A DNA stretch of 5,379 nucleotides from Chloroflexota bacterium (GCA_016210435.1 JACQUF010000113.1:1-5379); one strand, 5' to 3'. Numbered from the stretch's first letter, positions 1 through 5,379 are shown. Numbers and translations are program-made. Notes: generated by a model from the letters alone, not told the origin.

Positions 1-375
1 GACGTCGAGCGCATGCTGGCTCCGGTCGTAGACGAGTACCTTGCCCGATACGAGGCCGACGGAGTCCGGCTGCTCTCCGGGCCCGTGAAGTACACGCAGC
101 CCGTGCCGGTTGAGCGCGTGGATGGGCTAGCGGTCTTCCGCACCCACGTGAGCGCCCAGGCAAAGTACCAGGTCGACGAGTCGGCCCTGGCCCGAATCAA
201 GTCGGACCTGCCGGGGCAGGCGGTAGACCAGGTTGACAAGAGCCTTGCCGCTCTCCCGTACATGAGCCGGTACCGGATCGAGCTCGGCTTCGATCCGCTT
301 GCCATGCGGACGATGCCCTGGCTGTCATCCAGGATCTCCGTGGTTCTGGGAGATCAGGCCGGGCCGGGGAGCTAG
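1..375 (+). CDS. C-terminal fragment of a baseplate-J-like protein (5' partial)
   Basis: The reading frame is open from base 1 to a TAG at 373-375, giving 124 visible residues, so the gene starts outside the window. No catalytic motif is visible. The tail has a two-part layout. A beta-rich stretch (about residues 25-60, including PVKYTQPVPVERVDG) is followed by residues from about 62 that look like the small C-terminal domain of baseplate J/gp47-like proteins: a helix, then a strand ending near SRYRIELGFDP, then MPWLSSRISVVL. Such proteins occur outside phages upstream of ruvX in some Chloroflexota, where their role is unclear. The family assignment is from remembered pattern only, and the frame itself is solid. 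The stop lies four bases before the ruvX start, so the two genes are probably cotranscribed. The ATG at 13 is internal and should not be taken as the start. Confidence 0.6.
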   Translation, partial: DVERMLAPVVDEYLARYEADGVRLLSGPVKYTQPVPVERVDGLAVFRTHVSAQAKYQVDESALARIKSDLPGQAVDQVDKSLAALPYMSRYRIELGFDPLAMRTMPWLSSRISVVLGDQAGPGS

Positions 376-379
376 CGCG

Positions 380-817
380 GTGAGAGTGCTGGGTCTTGAC
401 GTCGGGCGCCGCCGCATCGGCGTGGCCGTGAGCGACCCAAGCCAACTGATCGCTCAGAGCCTCGAGACGGTGCTTGCAGACTCGGCCGCCAAGGCGATCC
501 AGAGGATCGCGAGACTGGCCGAGGACTACCAGGTCGGCCGCATCGTCGTGGGCCTGCCGCTGCGGATGGATGGGTCCGAGGGGGAGCAGGCCGGCCACGT
601 CAGGCACTTCGCGGCCAAGCTCGGCCAGGTGGTGCGCGTTCCCATAGTTTTCTGGGACGAGCGACTCTCGACGGTGGAGGCCGAGAGGCTCATGATCGAG
701 GCCGGAGTCAAGAGGGAACATCGCCGCCGCCGAATCGACGCGTTCGCCGCCGCCATCATCCTCCAAGAATACCTCGACAGCCAGCCCCGGGTGGGGAGTG
801 CCGCACCTGACTCTTGA
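380..817 (+). CDS. ruvX: RuvX/YqgF-family RNase H-fold protein (putative Holliday junction resolvase, pre-16S rRNA nuclease)
   Basis: This is a 145-residue protein, the usual size for YqgF/RuvX. The family acts in the cytoplasm in maturation of the 16S rRNA 5' end and has been proposed as a Holliday junction resolvase. All family blocks are visible. The N-terminal LGLDVGRRRIGVAVSD supplies the first catalytic Asp (D6). IVVGLPLRMDGSEG lies in the middle. DERLSTVEAERL holds the DER(L)ST catalytic motif, and the C-terminal RRRIDAFAAAIILQEYLD holds the last acidic residue. I chose GTG at 380 because it puts the first beta strand (VRVLGLD) at the very N-terminus, as in the family, and a GGGGAG ribosome site at 366-371 lies 8 bases upstream. 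The frame stays open upstream to about 299, but that extension overlaps the preceding gene and has no homologous counterpart. Expression is probably coupled to the upstream gene. Confidence 0.95.
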   Translation: MRVLGLDVGRRRIGVAVSDPSQLIAQSLETVLADSAAKAIQRIARLAEDYQVGRIVVGLPLRMDGSEGEQAGHVRHFAAKLGQVVRVPIVFWDERLSTVEAERLMIEAGVKREHRRRRIDAFAAAIILQEYLDSQPRVGSAAPDS

Positions 818-854
818 GCTCGTCCCCGAAGAGCGCTACACGTATCACGTCGCT

Positions 855-870
855 TATGGTATCATTAAGG
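855..870 (+). promoter_or_regulatory. Possible -10 element of a promoter for the ABC exporter
   Basis: The 120-base gap between ruvX and the exporter holds TATCAT at 860-865, five of six matches to TATAAT. It sits in the only AT-rich patch of the gap. A -35 at 837-842 (TACACG) is poor. The implied start near 872 would leave a leader of about 66 bases. No clear terminator hairpin for ruvX was seen in this gap, so read-through from ruvX is also possible. Confidence 0.3.
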
Positions 871-937
871 CCAGTTCCGGTTATCGGCGACCGTGCGATT
901 GTGTCGGTCCCTTTGGCAAGTGGGGTATCCTGGCTCT

Positions 938-2839
938 ATGATGATGGGTGGTGGAGGCGGCCAGTACATTGGCCACATCAATTACGCGGAGATAAAGACT
1001 CGTCCGAAGATCCGCGCGGCCACCCTCCGGCGCATGCTGTCACACCTCATCCCTCACTGGCACTACTTTGTCCTCATACTTCTGTGCATTTGCACCGTCG
1101 CGGCCCTCGGCCTGGTGCCTCCTCTCCTTATTCGGACGCTGATCGACGATGCCATCCCCCGAGGGGATGCCTGGCTGCTCAACGTGCTGGCCGTCGGGAT
1201 GATCGTAGTGCCGGCCATCGCGGGCCTCGTGGGGGTTGCTCAGAACTACTTGAACACGCTGGTGGGGCAGCGGGTAATGTACGACCTGCGCAACCAGATG
1301 TACCGGCAACTGCAGCGGATGTCCCTGGGCTTTTTCACCAATACGAAGTCGGGGGAGATAACGTCTCGCCTGGTCAACGACGTGGCGGGGGTCCAGAACG
1401 TCCTGACGGGCACCCTCGTCGCCGTGATGACCAACTCCGTTACGGTGGCAAGCACCCTCATCCTGATCTTCTCTCTCAACTGGCAGTTATCCGTGCTATC
1501 CATCGCCATTCTACCTCTTTTTATTGCGCCGACCCGGCGGGTCGGCAGGATCCGGCAGCGCATAGCCGGCGAGACCCAGAGCCGGCAGGCGGATCTTACC
1601 TCCTTCATTCACGAGACGCTCAACGTCAGCGGATTCCTGCTCATGAAGGCGTTCGTGCGCGAGAAGCTGGAGGCCCGCCGGTTCTCCGCCCGCACGCAGG
1701 ACCTGATGAGCCTGCAAGTGAGGCAGGCCCTGGTGGGACGCTGGTTCTTCATGGCGCTCACCCTCTTTGGAGCTGTGGGACCGGCCTTGATATTCTGGTA
1801 CGGCGGCCACCTGGTCCTGAGCGGGCAGCTCACGGTGGGGACGATCGTGGCGTTCGTCGCGTTTCTGGCCCGGCTGTACGGGCCCATCTCCGCCCTGGCC
1901 AACGTGCACGTCGACGTGATGACCTCGGTGGCCCTCTTCGACCGGATATTTCAGTACCTTGACATGCCGCCCGGTATTGCCGAGAAAAGCGACGCCAAAC
2001 GGGTCGAACAGATCGCCGGGCACATCCGCTTCACCGGCGTCTCCTTCTCCTACGATGGCGGCGATCGCAAGGCTCTGGAAGATATATCCTTCGAGGTCCT
2101 GCCCGGCCAGCTCGCGGCCTTCGTGGGACCCAGCGGCTCCGGGAAGACGACCGCAACGTACCTGGTGCCCCGGTTCTACGACCCCGTCGAGGGAACCGTG
2201 GAGGTGGACGGGCACGACCTTCGCGACTTGACGCTCGAGGACTTGCGAAACCACATCGGCATGGTGACGCAGGAGACCTACCTCTTCCACACCACCATTC
2301 GGGAGAACTTGCTCTACGGCAAGCCGGACGCGACGGAGGAGGAGATGGTCCGCGCCTGCCAGGCGGCGTACATCCACGACTTCATCGCGGACCTGCCCGA
2401 TGGGTATGACACCGTCGTCGGCGAGCGGGGATATCGACTGTCCGGCGGCGAGAAGCAGCGACTGGCCATCGCCCGAGTTTTGCTGAAGAACCCGGGCGTG
2501 CTCATTCTGGACGAGGCGACCGCGTCGCTGGATTCCCGGTCGGAGAGGCTGATCCAGGCGGCGCTGGCCCCCCTGCTCCGCGGCCGGACCAGCCTGGTAA
2601 TCGCCCACAGATTATCGACCATTTTGGCCGCGGACGTAATACTGGTCCTGGACCGCGGACGGCTGGTCGAGCAGGGAACGCACGCCGAGCTGCTGGCGCA
2701 TGGGGGCCTCTACGCGAGGCTGTACGAGGAGCAGTTCAAGCGGGACACGGACGGGGCGGCCCCGGACGGCGAGTTCGGGGCGACCTCGGCGCGCCACACG
2801 ACCTCTGAGCGCTCGGCCGGAGCGCCGGATGCGTGCTAG
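938..2839 (+). CDS. ABC exporter half-transporter, fused membrane domain and ATPase (MsbA/LmrA-like)
   Basis: This is a 633-residue, complete type-I ABC exporter half that would work as a homo- or heterodimer in the cytoplasmic membrane. Its substrate cannot be read from the sequence; lipids or drugs are usual for the family. About six membrane spans are visible (roughly residues 43-63, 79-102, 157-178, 183-198, 269-289 and 296-316). The nucleotide-binding domain starts near 361 and is intact: A-loop Tyr372, Walker A GPSGSGKTT from 397, Q-loop Gln445, signature LSGGEKQR from 501, Walker B VLILDE ending at Glu526, D-loop SLD 530-532 and switch His557. The last 30 or so residues are Ala/Gly/Ser/Asp-rich and probably disordered. 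I chose ATG at 938 (MMMGGGGG...). Met/Gly-rich starts are familiar in this group, and the upstream GTG at 893 has no ribosome site. The TGGGG at 921-925 is a weak, distant site, so 941 or 944 are possible. No second transporter half lies next to it. Confidence 0.95.
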   Translation: MMMGGGGGQYIGHINYAEIKTRPKIRAATLRRMLSHLIPHWHYFVLILLCICTVAALGLVPPLLIRTLIDDAIPRGDAWLLNVLAVGMIVVPAIAGLVGVAQNYLNTLVGQRVMYDLRNQMYRQLQRMSLGFFTNTKSGEITSRLVNDVAGVQNVLTGTLVAVMTNSVTVASTLILIFSLNWQLSVLSIAILPLFIAPTRRVGRIRQRIAGETQSRQADLTSFIHETLNVSGFLLMKAFVREKLEARRFSARTQDLMSLQVRQALVGRWFFMALTLFGAVGPALIFWYGGHLVLSGQLTVGTIVAFVAFLARLYGPISALANVHVDVMTSVALFDRIFQYLDMPPGIAEKSDAKRVEQIAGHIRFTGVSFSYDGGDRKALEDISFEVLPGQLAAFVGPSGSGKTTATYLVPRFYDPVEGTVEVDGHDLRDLTLEDLRNHIGMVTQETYLFHTTIRENLLYGKPDATEEEMVRACQAAYIHDFIADLPDGYDTVVGERGYRLSGGEKQRLAIARVLLKNPGVLILDEATASLDSRSERLIQAALAPLLRGRTSLVIAHRLSTILAADVILVLDRGRLVEQGTHAELLAHGGLYARLYEEQFKRDTDGAAPDGEFGATSARHTTSERSAGAPDAC

Positions 2840-2852
2840 GCAGTGGGAACGC

Positions 2853-3095
2853 CTACCACTGGCGGTCTCTGAGTTCCTCCAGGACCTTATCCAGGAGCCC
2901 CACAGCTCGCCGGTAGTCTTCGGGAGAACGCCGGGGATCGATTGACCCGACGACTATCTGGCAGTAGTCGCGCAGCTTGATGAGGGTCTGGCTGTCAAGC
3001 TCTGGTATCCTGGCTTCTCCTGACTCCACCTGCCTGGCCAGAGCGTCGGCTCCCCCCAGGTCACGTCGCCAGACCGGATTGTAGATGTCGCTCAT
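2853..3095 (-). CDS. Small protein of unknown function (80 aa), last gene of the minus-strand run
   Basis: I do not recognise this protein. It has 80 residues and is charged and soluble-looking, with no signal peptide or membrane span. A mostly helical C-terminal half is likely, ending LLDKVLEELRDRQW. It has one Cys (residue 45). The start is ATG at 3095, because AGGAG at 3102-3106 sits exactly 6 bases upstream; the in-frame TTG at 3098 would be only 3 bases from that site. It lies 37 bases after the stop of the second paralogue of the run, so it is probably cotranscribed with the toxin-like cluster. It could be an accessory or immunity protein, but nothing in its sequence shows that. Its TAG stop (2853-2855) faces the exporter stop across 13 bases, so any read-through transcript would be antisense to the exporter gene. 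Confidence 0.75.
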   Translation of the reverse strand: MSDIYNPVWRRDLGGADALARQVESGEARIPELDSQTLIKLRDYCQIVVGSIDPRRSPEDYRRAVGLLDKVLEELRDRQW

Positions 3096-3136
3096 CAAGT
3101 TCTCCTACTGGGTGCAGCCGGAGTGCCTGTGCTCAT
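3095..3136 (-). CDS. 13-codon ORF bridging two genes, possible coupling leader or remnant
   Basis: ATG at 3136-3134 overlaps the TGA of the upstream gene (ATGA). AGGAAG at 3141-3146 lies 4 bases before it. The frame runs 13 codons (MSTGTPAAPSRRT) to a TGA at 3097-3095 that overlaps the ATG of the next gene (TGATG). The ATG lies at exactly the position where the other paralogue has the TTG start of the 150-residue gene, with the same AGGAAG ribosome site. It may pass ribosomes from one gene to the next, or be what is left of a lost downstream gene. Being this short, it may also be chance, since the ribosome site lies inside conserved coding sequence. Confidence 0.3.
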   Translation of the reverse strand: MSTGTPAAPSRRT

Positions 3137-3441
3137 GCAGCTTCCTGCGCTTGCTCACGCACCTGCGGCCCTTCATGCAGGAACCACCACCAATGACGAC
3201 GATCCGTCGAGAGAGAACTTGGCAAGACGTTCGCCACATGCTTGTACTTCGCCACCAGAACGTCATCCAATTCCTGCACGCGTCGCCGCTGTTCGGGCGT
3301 AAGGTCCTCCCATCGCTCCTGGATATCGTCCCTGGCAATGAGAACAAGCGGAGTCTCTGTGTCGTAGACGTCTCGCTCGTCGAGACCACCCAGGTGCCGC
3401 TCGTAATAACGAATTAGCTCATCGATGTGCGCTATTGCCAT
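3133..3441 (-). CDS. Second copy of a 102-aa paralogous protein, putative immunity/antitoxin
   Basis: This 102-residue acidic, helical protein is a paralogue of the product at 3881-4189, with about 47 of 84 residues identical over positions 19-102 without gaps. Shared blocks are LxLIxRDxIxERWxxLT, a helix around VxxxDDxLVxKxxxVAxVLP, and an identical tail WWWFLHEGPQVREQAQE (residues 84-100). I do not recognise a named domain. The ATG at 3441 overlaps the end of the upstream 150-residue gene by 10 bases. GGGAG at 3450-3454, inside that gene, gives a ribosome site 8 bases away, so the two are translationally coupled. Overlap with a nuclease-like gene and duplication on both sides of it suggest an antitoxin or immunity role. 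That role is inference from context only. Confidence 0.85.
   Translation of the reverse strand: MAIAHIDELIRYYERHLGGLDERDVYDTETPLVLIARDDIQERWEDLTPEQRRRVQELDDVLVAKYKHVANVLPSSLSTDRRHWWWFLHEGPQVREQAQEAA
3141..3192 (-). repeat. 52-base direct repeat, copy A (3' end of the second paralogue)
   Basis: This block matches 3889-3940 at 49 of 52 bases with no gap. It encodes the shared WWWFLHEGPQVREQAQE tail plus the ribosome site AGGAAG. The three differences are all synonymous third-position changes (CAG/CAA, CGT/CGG, GAG/GAA). Confidence 0.9.
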
Positions 3442-3884
3442 GGCTTAAACTCCCAACTGACGTCCGTTCGACGGACTTCTATCCACCAAGCCCGACCGTA
3501 TCTCAAGAACCTTTGGAGGTTCGTCACGAGGTAGAAGCTCCAATACGTGCGCCTGGTCTCATTATACTGAGCCACGAAGCCATTGTCTATGCCAATCAGG
3601 TGCCACATGATGGTGCCGTGCCTCGGGTGGATAGAAGTAAAATGGCGCAGGTCATTCCGCCGGATGTGCTTGACGAATAACTCTTCGTATTCCTGAGCCG
3701 CGTTTACTCCAAAGTCGTCTCCGTGCCTGCCGAAGTGGTAGCCTAGACCCGGTAGCCGGCTGGCACTTGCCATCTGATCAAACAGCGTTTGTAGATCGGC
3801 CGGCTGCATCGCGTGCAACTGGGCCAAGCGCGTTGCCTGTAGGACCGCGTATTTCGGTGCATCCTCGTGCAAGATGTCAGTCAA
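3432..3884 (-). CDS. Putative BECR-fold (barnase/EndoU/colicin/RelE-like) nuclease toxin, 150 aa
   Basis: This is a 150-residue soluble protein. The segment from Tyr49 reads YHFGRHGDDFG then NAAQEYEELFVKHI. It resembles the H-x(3)-H-G-x-x-F-G-x-x-x-A-x-E-Y pattern that opens many BECR-type toxin domains in polymorphic and contact-dependent toxins; His50 and His54 would be the candidate catalytic or positioning residues. A strand-rich half follows, with SIHPRHG, IDNGFVAQYN and RRTYWSFY, ending RAWWIEVRRTDVSWEFKPW. Such domains cut RNA in related families. Here that is inference, not proof. No secretion signal or large N-terminal delivery domain is attached, so an intracellular toxin of a toxin-antitoxin type is more likely than an exported effector. 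The start is TTG at 3884, overlapping the upstream TGA as TTGA, with AGGAAG at 3889-3894 as ribosome site. An ATG at codon 26 is the only nearby ATG, and it would remove the N-terminal helix. Confidence 0.8.
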   Translation of the reverse strand: MTDILHEDAPKYAVLQATRLAQLHAMQPADLQTLFDQMASASRLPGLGYHFGRHGDDFGVNAAQEYEELFVKHIRRNDLRHFTSIHPRHGTIMWHLIGIDNGFVAQYNETRRTYWSFYLVTNLQRFLRYGRAWWIEVRRTDVSWEFKPWQ

Positions 3885-4189
3885 GAGACTTCCTGCGCTT
3901 GTTCCCGCACTTGCGGCCCTTCATGCAGGAACCACCACCAGAGCCGTCGATTTACAGAGTTTCCGTTTGGCAGGACCTCAGCTACGCGCTCGCGTTTGTG
4001 TACGAGGAGGTCGTCAATGGCCGCGACCTGTTGTACCTGCGCTTCCGTCAGCTCCGTCCAGCGTTCTTCAATAACATCTCTCGTTATTAGGGCCAGGATG
4101 GCCTCATCTTCGTACCTCTCCTCATCCTCAAGGCCCCTTGTGACGTATATCTTGTATGACTCGATGAGGTTTTCGGTAGGCTCTATCAT
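3881..4189 (-). CDS. First copy of a 102-aa paralogous protein, putative immunity/antitoxin
   Basis: This acidic helical protein is paralogous to the product at 3133-3441. The C-terminal tail (residues 84-100) is identical between the two, and the rest is clearly related (RDxIEERWxELT, DDLLVHK, VAEVLP). No known domain is recognised, and there is no signal peptide or membrane span. Two ATGs compete, at 4195 and 4189. I prefer 4189: it makes the protein exactly 102 residues like its paralogue, and an extended -10 ends only 6 bases upstream, so the transcript should start at or next to this ATG. Neither ATG has a ribosome site. The TGA stop overlaps the TTG start of the nuclease-like gene (TTGA). 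It heads the run, so it would be made before the putative toxin, as is usual for antitoxin-first operons. Confidence 0.85.
   Translation of the reverse strand: MIEPTENLIESYKIYVTRGLEDEERYEDEAILALITRDVIEERWTELTEAQVQQVAAIDDLLVHKRERVAEVLPNGNSVNRRLWWWFLHEGPQVREQAQEVS
3889..3940 (-). repeat. 52-base direct repeat, copy B (3' end of the first paralogue)
   Basis: This is the partner of the block at 3141-3192, offset by 748 bases and in the same orientation. It encodes the same 17-residue tail and provides the AGGAAG ribosome site for the 150-residue gene. The repeat spacing equals one paralogue plus the intervening gene, as expected from a tandem duplication or a later conversion event. Confidence 0.9.
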
Positions 4190-4195
4190 GGACAT

Positions 4196-4226
4196 AGTAT
4201 AGCATGCACAGGGATTAGTCCTGCAA
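4196..4226 (-). promoter_or_regulatory. Extended -10 promoter for the toxin-like run
   Basis: Read on the minus strand, TGCTATACT has a TATACT hexamer at 4201-4196 (five of six matches to TATAAT) preceded by TG one base away, the extended -10 form. A weak -35, TTGCAG at 4226-4221, lies 19 bases upstream, which is longer than ideal. The expected start is about 4188-4190, coinciding with the ATG at 4189. This implies a leaderless message. Confidence 0.55.
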
Positions 4227-4229
4227 TAA

Positions 4230-4259
4230 GGAAGCCGGGACGTCGACGTCCCGGCTTCC
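4230..4259 (-). terminator. Perfect 30-base palindrome, probable terminator of the flavoprotein gene
   Basis: The half GGAAGCCGGGACGTC is followed immediately by its exact reverse complement. As RNA this makes a 13-bp, GC-rich stem closed by a TCGA tetraloop. It begins 30 bases past the TAA of the flavoprotein gene. On the minus strand it is followed by TTATTGC, a short and imperfect T-rich tail; on the plus strand there is no T tract. It separates the flavoprotein gene from the promoter of the toxin-like run. As double-stranded DNA, a two-fold symmetric site of this kind could also bind a dimeric regulator. Confidence 0.65.
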
Positions 4260-4289
4260 GTCGTGCTACGATGCTCTGAGGGGCGGAAG

Positions 4290-5379
4290 TTAAGCTCCGT
4301 TTCGGAGGAACTCGTCGATGTCGGCGGCGGCGGCTTTGCCGGCGCCCATCGCCTCGATGACGGTGGCGGCGCCCGTCACGACGTCGCCTCCGGCCCAGAC
4401 CCTGGCCTTCCGGGTCCGGCCCGTGGCCCGGTCGGCTATGACTATGCCGCTCCTGCCCGTCTCAAGGCCAGCGGTGGTTCGCGGCACCAGCGGGTTCGGA
4501 GATGTGCCGATCGCCACGATTACCATGTCGACGTCGAGGATGAACTCGGACCCCGGCTTCGGGATTGGCCTGCGGCGGCCGCTGTCGTCGGGCTCCCCGA
4601 GCTCCATCTCGATGCACTCCATGCCCTCCACCCATCCGCGGTCGTTCCCGAGGATCCGGGTGGGCGCGGTGAGGAGCCTGAATACTATCCCCTCTTCCTT
4701 CGCGTGGTGGGCCTCTTCGGCCCTCGCCGGGATCTCCTTATCGGATCGCCGGTAGACTATCGTCACGCTCTCGGCTCCGAGGCGAAGGGACGTGCGCGCG
4801 GCGTCCATAGCGACGTTTCCGGCGCCGATCACGGCGACCCGCTTTCCGAGCTTGACCGGCGTCGCAAACCGGGGGAAGAGGTATCCCTTCATCAGGACGT
4901 TGCGGGTCAGGAACTCGTTCGCCGACAGCACGCCGTTCAGGTTCTCGCCGGGAATGTTCATGAACGTGGGAAGCCCGGCGCCGGTGCCAAGAAACACCGC
5001 GTGGTAGGTCTCCAGTAGCTCGTCTACCGTCGTGGTCCTGCCGATGACCATGTCGCGCTGTATCTCGACGCCCAGGCGCTTGACGTACCCGACCTCGGCC
5101 TCCACGACCTCGGAGGGGAGGCGGAACGGTGGGATGCCATAGCGCAGCACGCCCCCGGGGGCATGCAGGGATTCGAAGATGGTTACCCAGTGGCCAAAGC
5201 GAGCCAGGTCGGCGGCGGCGGTCAGCCCCGCGGGGCCGGCGCCTACGACGGCGACCCTCTTGCCGGAGGATGCCGGTAGCTCGAGCGCCGTCGCGCCCTG
5301 CGAAAGCTCCCAGTCGGCCACGAAGCGCTCGAGCCGGCCTATCGCGATGGGTGCGCCCTTCTTGGCCAGCACGCAAACC
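4290..5379 (-). CDS. gltA: Glutamate synthase small-subunit-type NADPH/FAD oxidoreductase (GltA/GltD/SudA-like, 5' partial)
   Basis: The visible part is about 362 residues. The frame continues past the right edge, so the GTG at 5372 is internal: the upstream codons read ...VC, giving CVLAKKGAPIAIGRLERFVADW, a typical family stretch. Roughly 100 N-terminal residues with the Fe-S cysteines are missing from view. The family moves electrons between NADPH, FAD and Fe-S centres, for glutamate synthesis or, in SudA/NfnB relatives, sulfide or ferredoxin redox. Numbering from the GTG at 5372, the FAD motif GAGPAGL starts at 44, the hallmark GGVLRYGIPPFRLP lies at 73-86, the NADPH motif VIGAGNVAMD at 181-190, AIGTSPNP at 287-294 and the second FAD motif WAGGDVVTGAATVIEA at 326-341. 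The TAA is at 4290-4292. A partner such as a large subunit or SudB would lie upstream, outside the window, and would decide between GltA, NfnB and SudA. Confidence 0.93.
   Translation of the reverse strand, partial: VCVLAKKGAPIAIGRLERFVADWELSQGATALELPASSGKRVAVVGAGPAGLTAAADLARFGHWVTIFESLHAPGGVLRYGIPPFRLPSEVVEAEVGYVKRLGVEIQRDMVIGRTTTVDELLETYHAVFLGTGAGLPTFMNIPGENLNGVLSANEFLTRNVLMKGYLFPRFATPVKLGKRVAVIGAGNVAMDAARTSLRLGAESVTIVYRRSDKEIPARAEEAHHAKEEGIVFRLLTAPTRILGNDRGWVEGMECIEMELGEPDDSGRRRPIPKPGSEFILDVDMVIVAIGTSPNPLVPRTTAGLETGRSGIVIADRATGRTRKARVWAGGDVVTGAATVIEAMGAGKAAAADIDEFLRNGA

Noticed and set aside
893..937. GTG at 893 as the exporter start
   Set aside because: There is no ribosome site before it, and the extra 15 residues look unlike any exporter N-terminus. 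The ATG cluster at 938-946 is more plausible.
814..1962. Long plus-strand open frame (382 codons) overlapping the exporter gene
   Set aside because: Its translation is low-complexity (Pro/Arg/His/Gly-rich), typical of an off-frame reading of GC-rich coding DNA. The exporter frame carries every expected ABC motif across the same bases.
1511..2608. Long minus-strand open frame (365 codons) antisense to the exporter
   Set aside because: The composition is that of a shadow frame (rich in Gly, Val, Gln, Arg), with no recognisable motif and no start context.
2841..2861. Inverted repeat CAGTGG...CCACTG between the converging genes, as a bidirectional terminator
   Set aside because: The stem is only 6 bp with a 9-base loop, and there is no T tract on either strand, so it is too weak to call.
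3085..3417. Plus-strand open frames across the toxin-like run (also around 3435-3680 and 3767-4202)
   Set aside because: The minus-strand frames have paralogy at protein level, silent-only differences in the repeat, ribosome sites and coupled overlaps. The plus-strand frames have none of these.
3141..3940. The repeated block as an insertion-sequence end, attachment site or CRISPR repeat
   Set aside because: Both copies are in-frame coding sequence at the same place in two paralogues. There are only two copies, with no transposase, integrase or regular spacer pattern.
4263..5018. Plus-strand open frame (251 codons) antisense to the flavoprotein gene
   Set aside because: The opposite strand encodes an unmistakable FAD/NADPH enzyme, and the antisense product has shadow composition.

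Overview
The window comes from a GC-rich bacterium. Its ordinary genes point weakly to a Chloroflexota-like or similar deep-branching thermophile or anaerobe lineage. The hints are a RuvX gene coupled to a baseplate-J-like tail, an MsbA-type exporter with a Met/Gly-rich N-terminus, and a GltA/SudA-type flavoprotein. This placement is inference, because no rRNA or other marker is present.

Layout. The + strand (1-2839) carries three genes: the 3' end of a gene whose C-terminus resembles baseplate-J-like proteins (1-375), ruvX four bases later (380-817), and, after a 120-base gap with a possible promoter, a complete half-size ABC exporter (938-2839). The - strand carries a compact four-gene run, transcribed right to left from about 4200 to 2853. 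It converges on the exporter gene with only 13 bases between stop codons. Further right, also on the - strand, is the C-terminal three quarters of a glutamate-synthase small-subunit-type flavoprotein (4290-5379, running off the window). It is followed by a 30-base perfect palindrome that looks like its terminator.

The most interesting part is the run at 2853-4189. Two 102-residue paralogues share an identical 17-residue C-terminus (WWWFLHEGPQVREQAQE) and flank a 150-residue protein. That protein carries a pattern (HFGRHGDDFG..A.EYE) like that of BECR-type (barnase/EndoU/colicin/RelE-like) nuclease toxins. The junctions are translationally coupled: a TTGA overlap, then a 10-base overlap. The first gene appears to be leaderless, behind an extended -10. 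I propose an immunity-toxin-immunity arrangement, followed by an 80-residue protein of unknown role. Spot counts of a few 60-base lines give about 50-57% GC in this cluster, against roughly 60-78% in the neighbouring flavoprotein gene. That is compatible with acquisition by transfer.

No tRNA, rRNA, CRISPR array, transposase or attachment site was seen.
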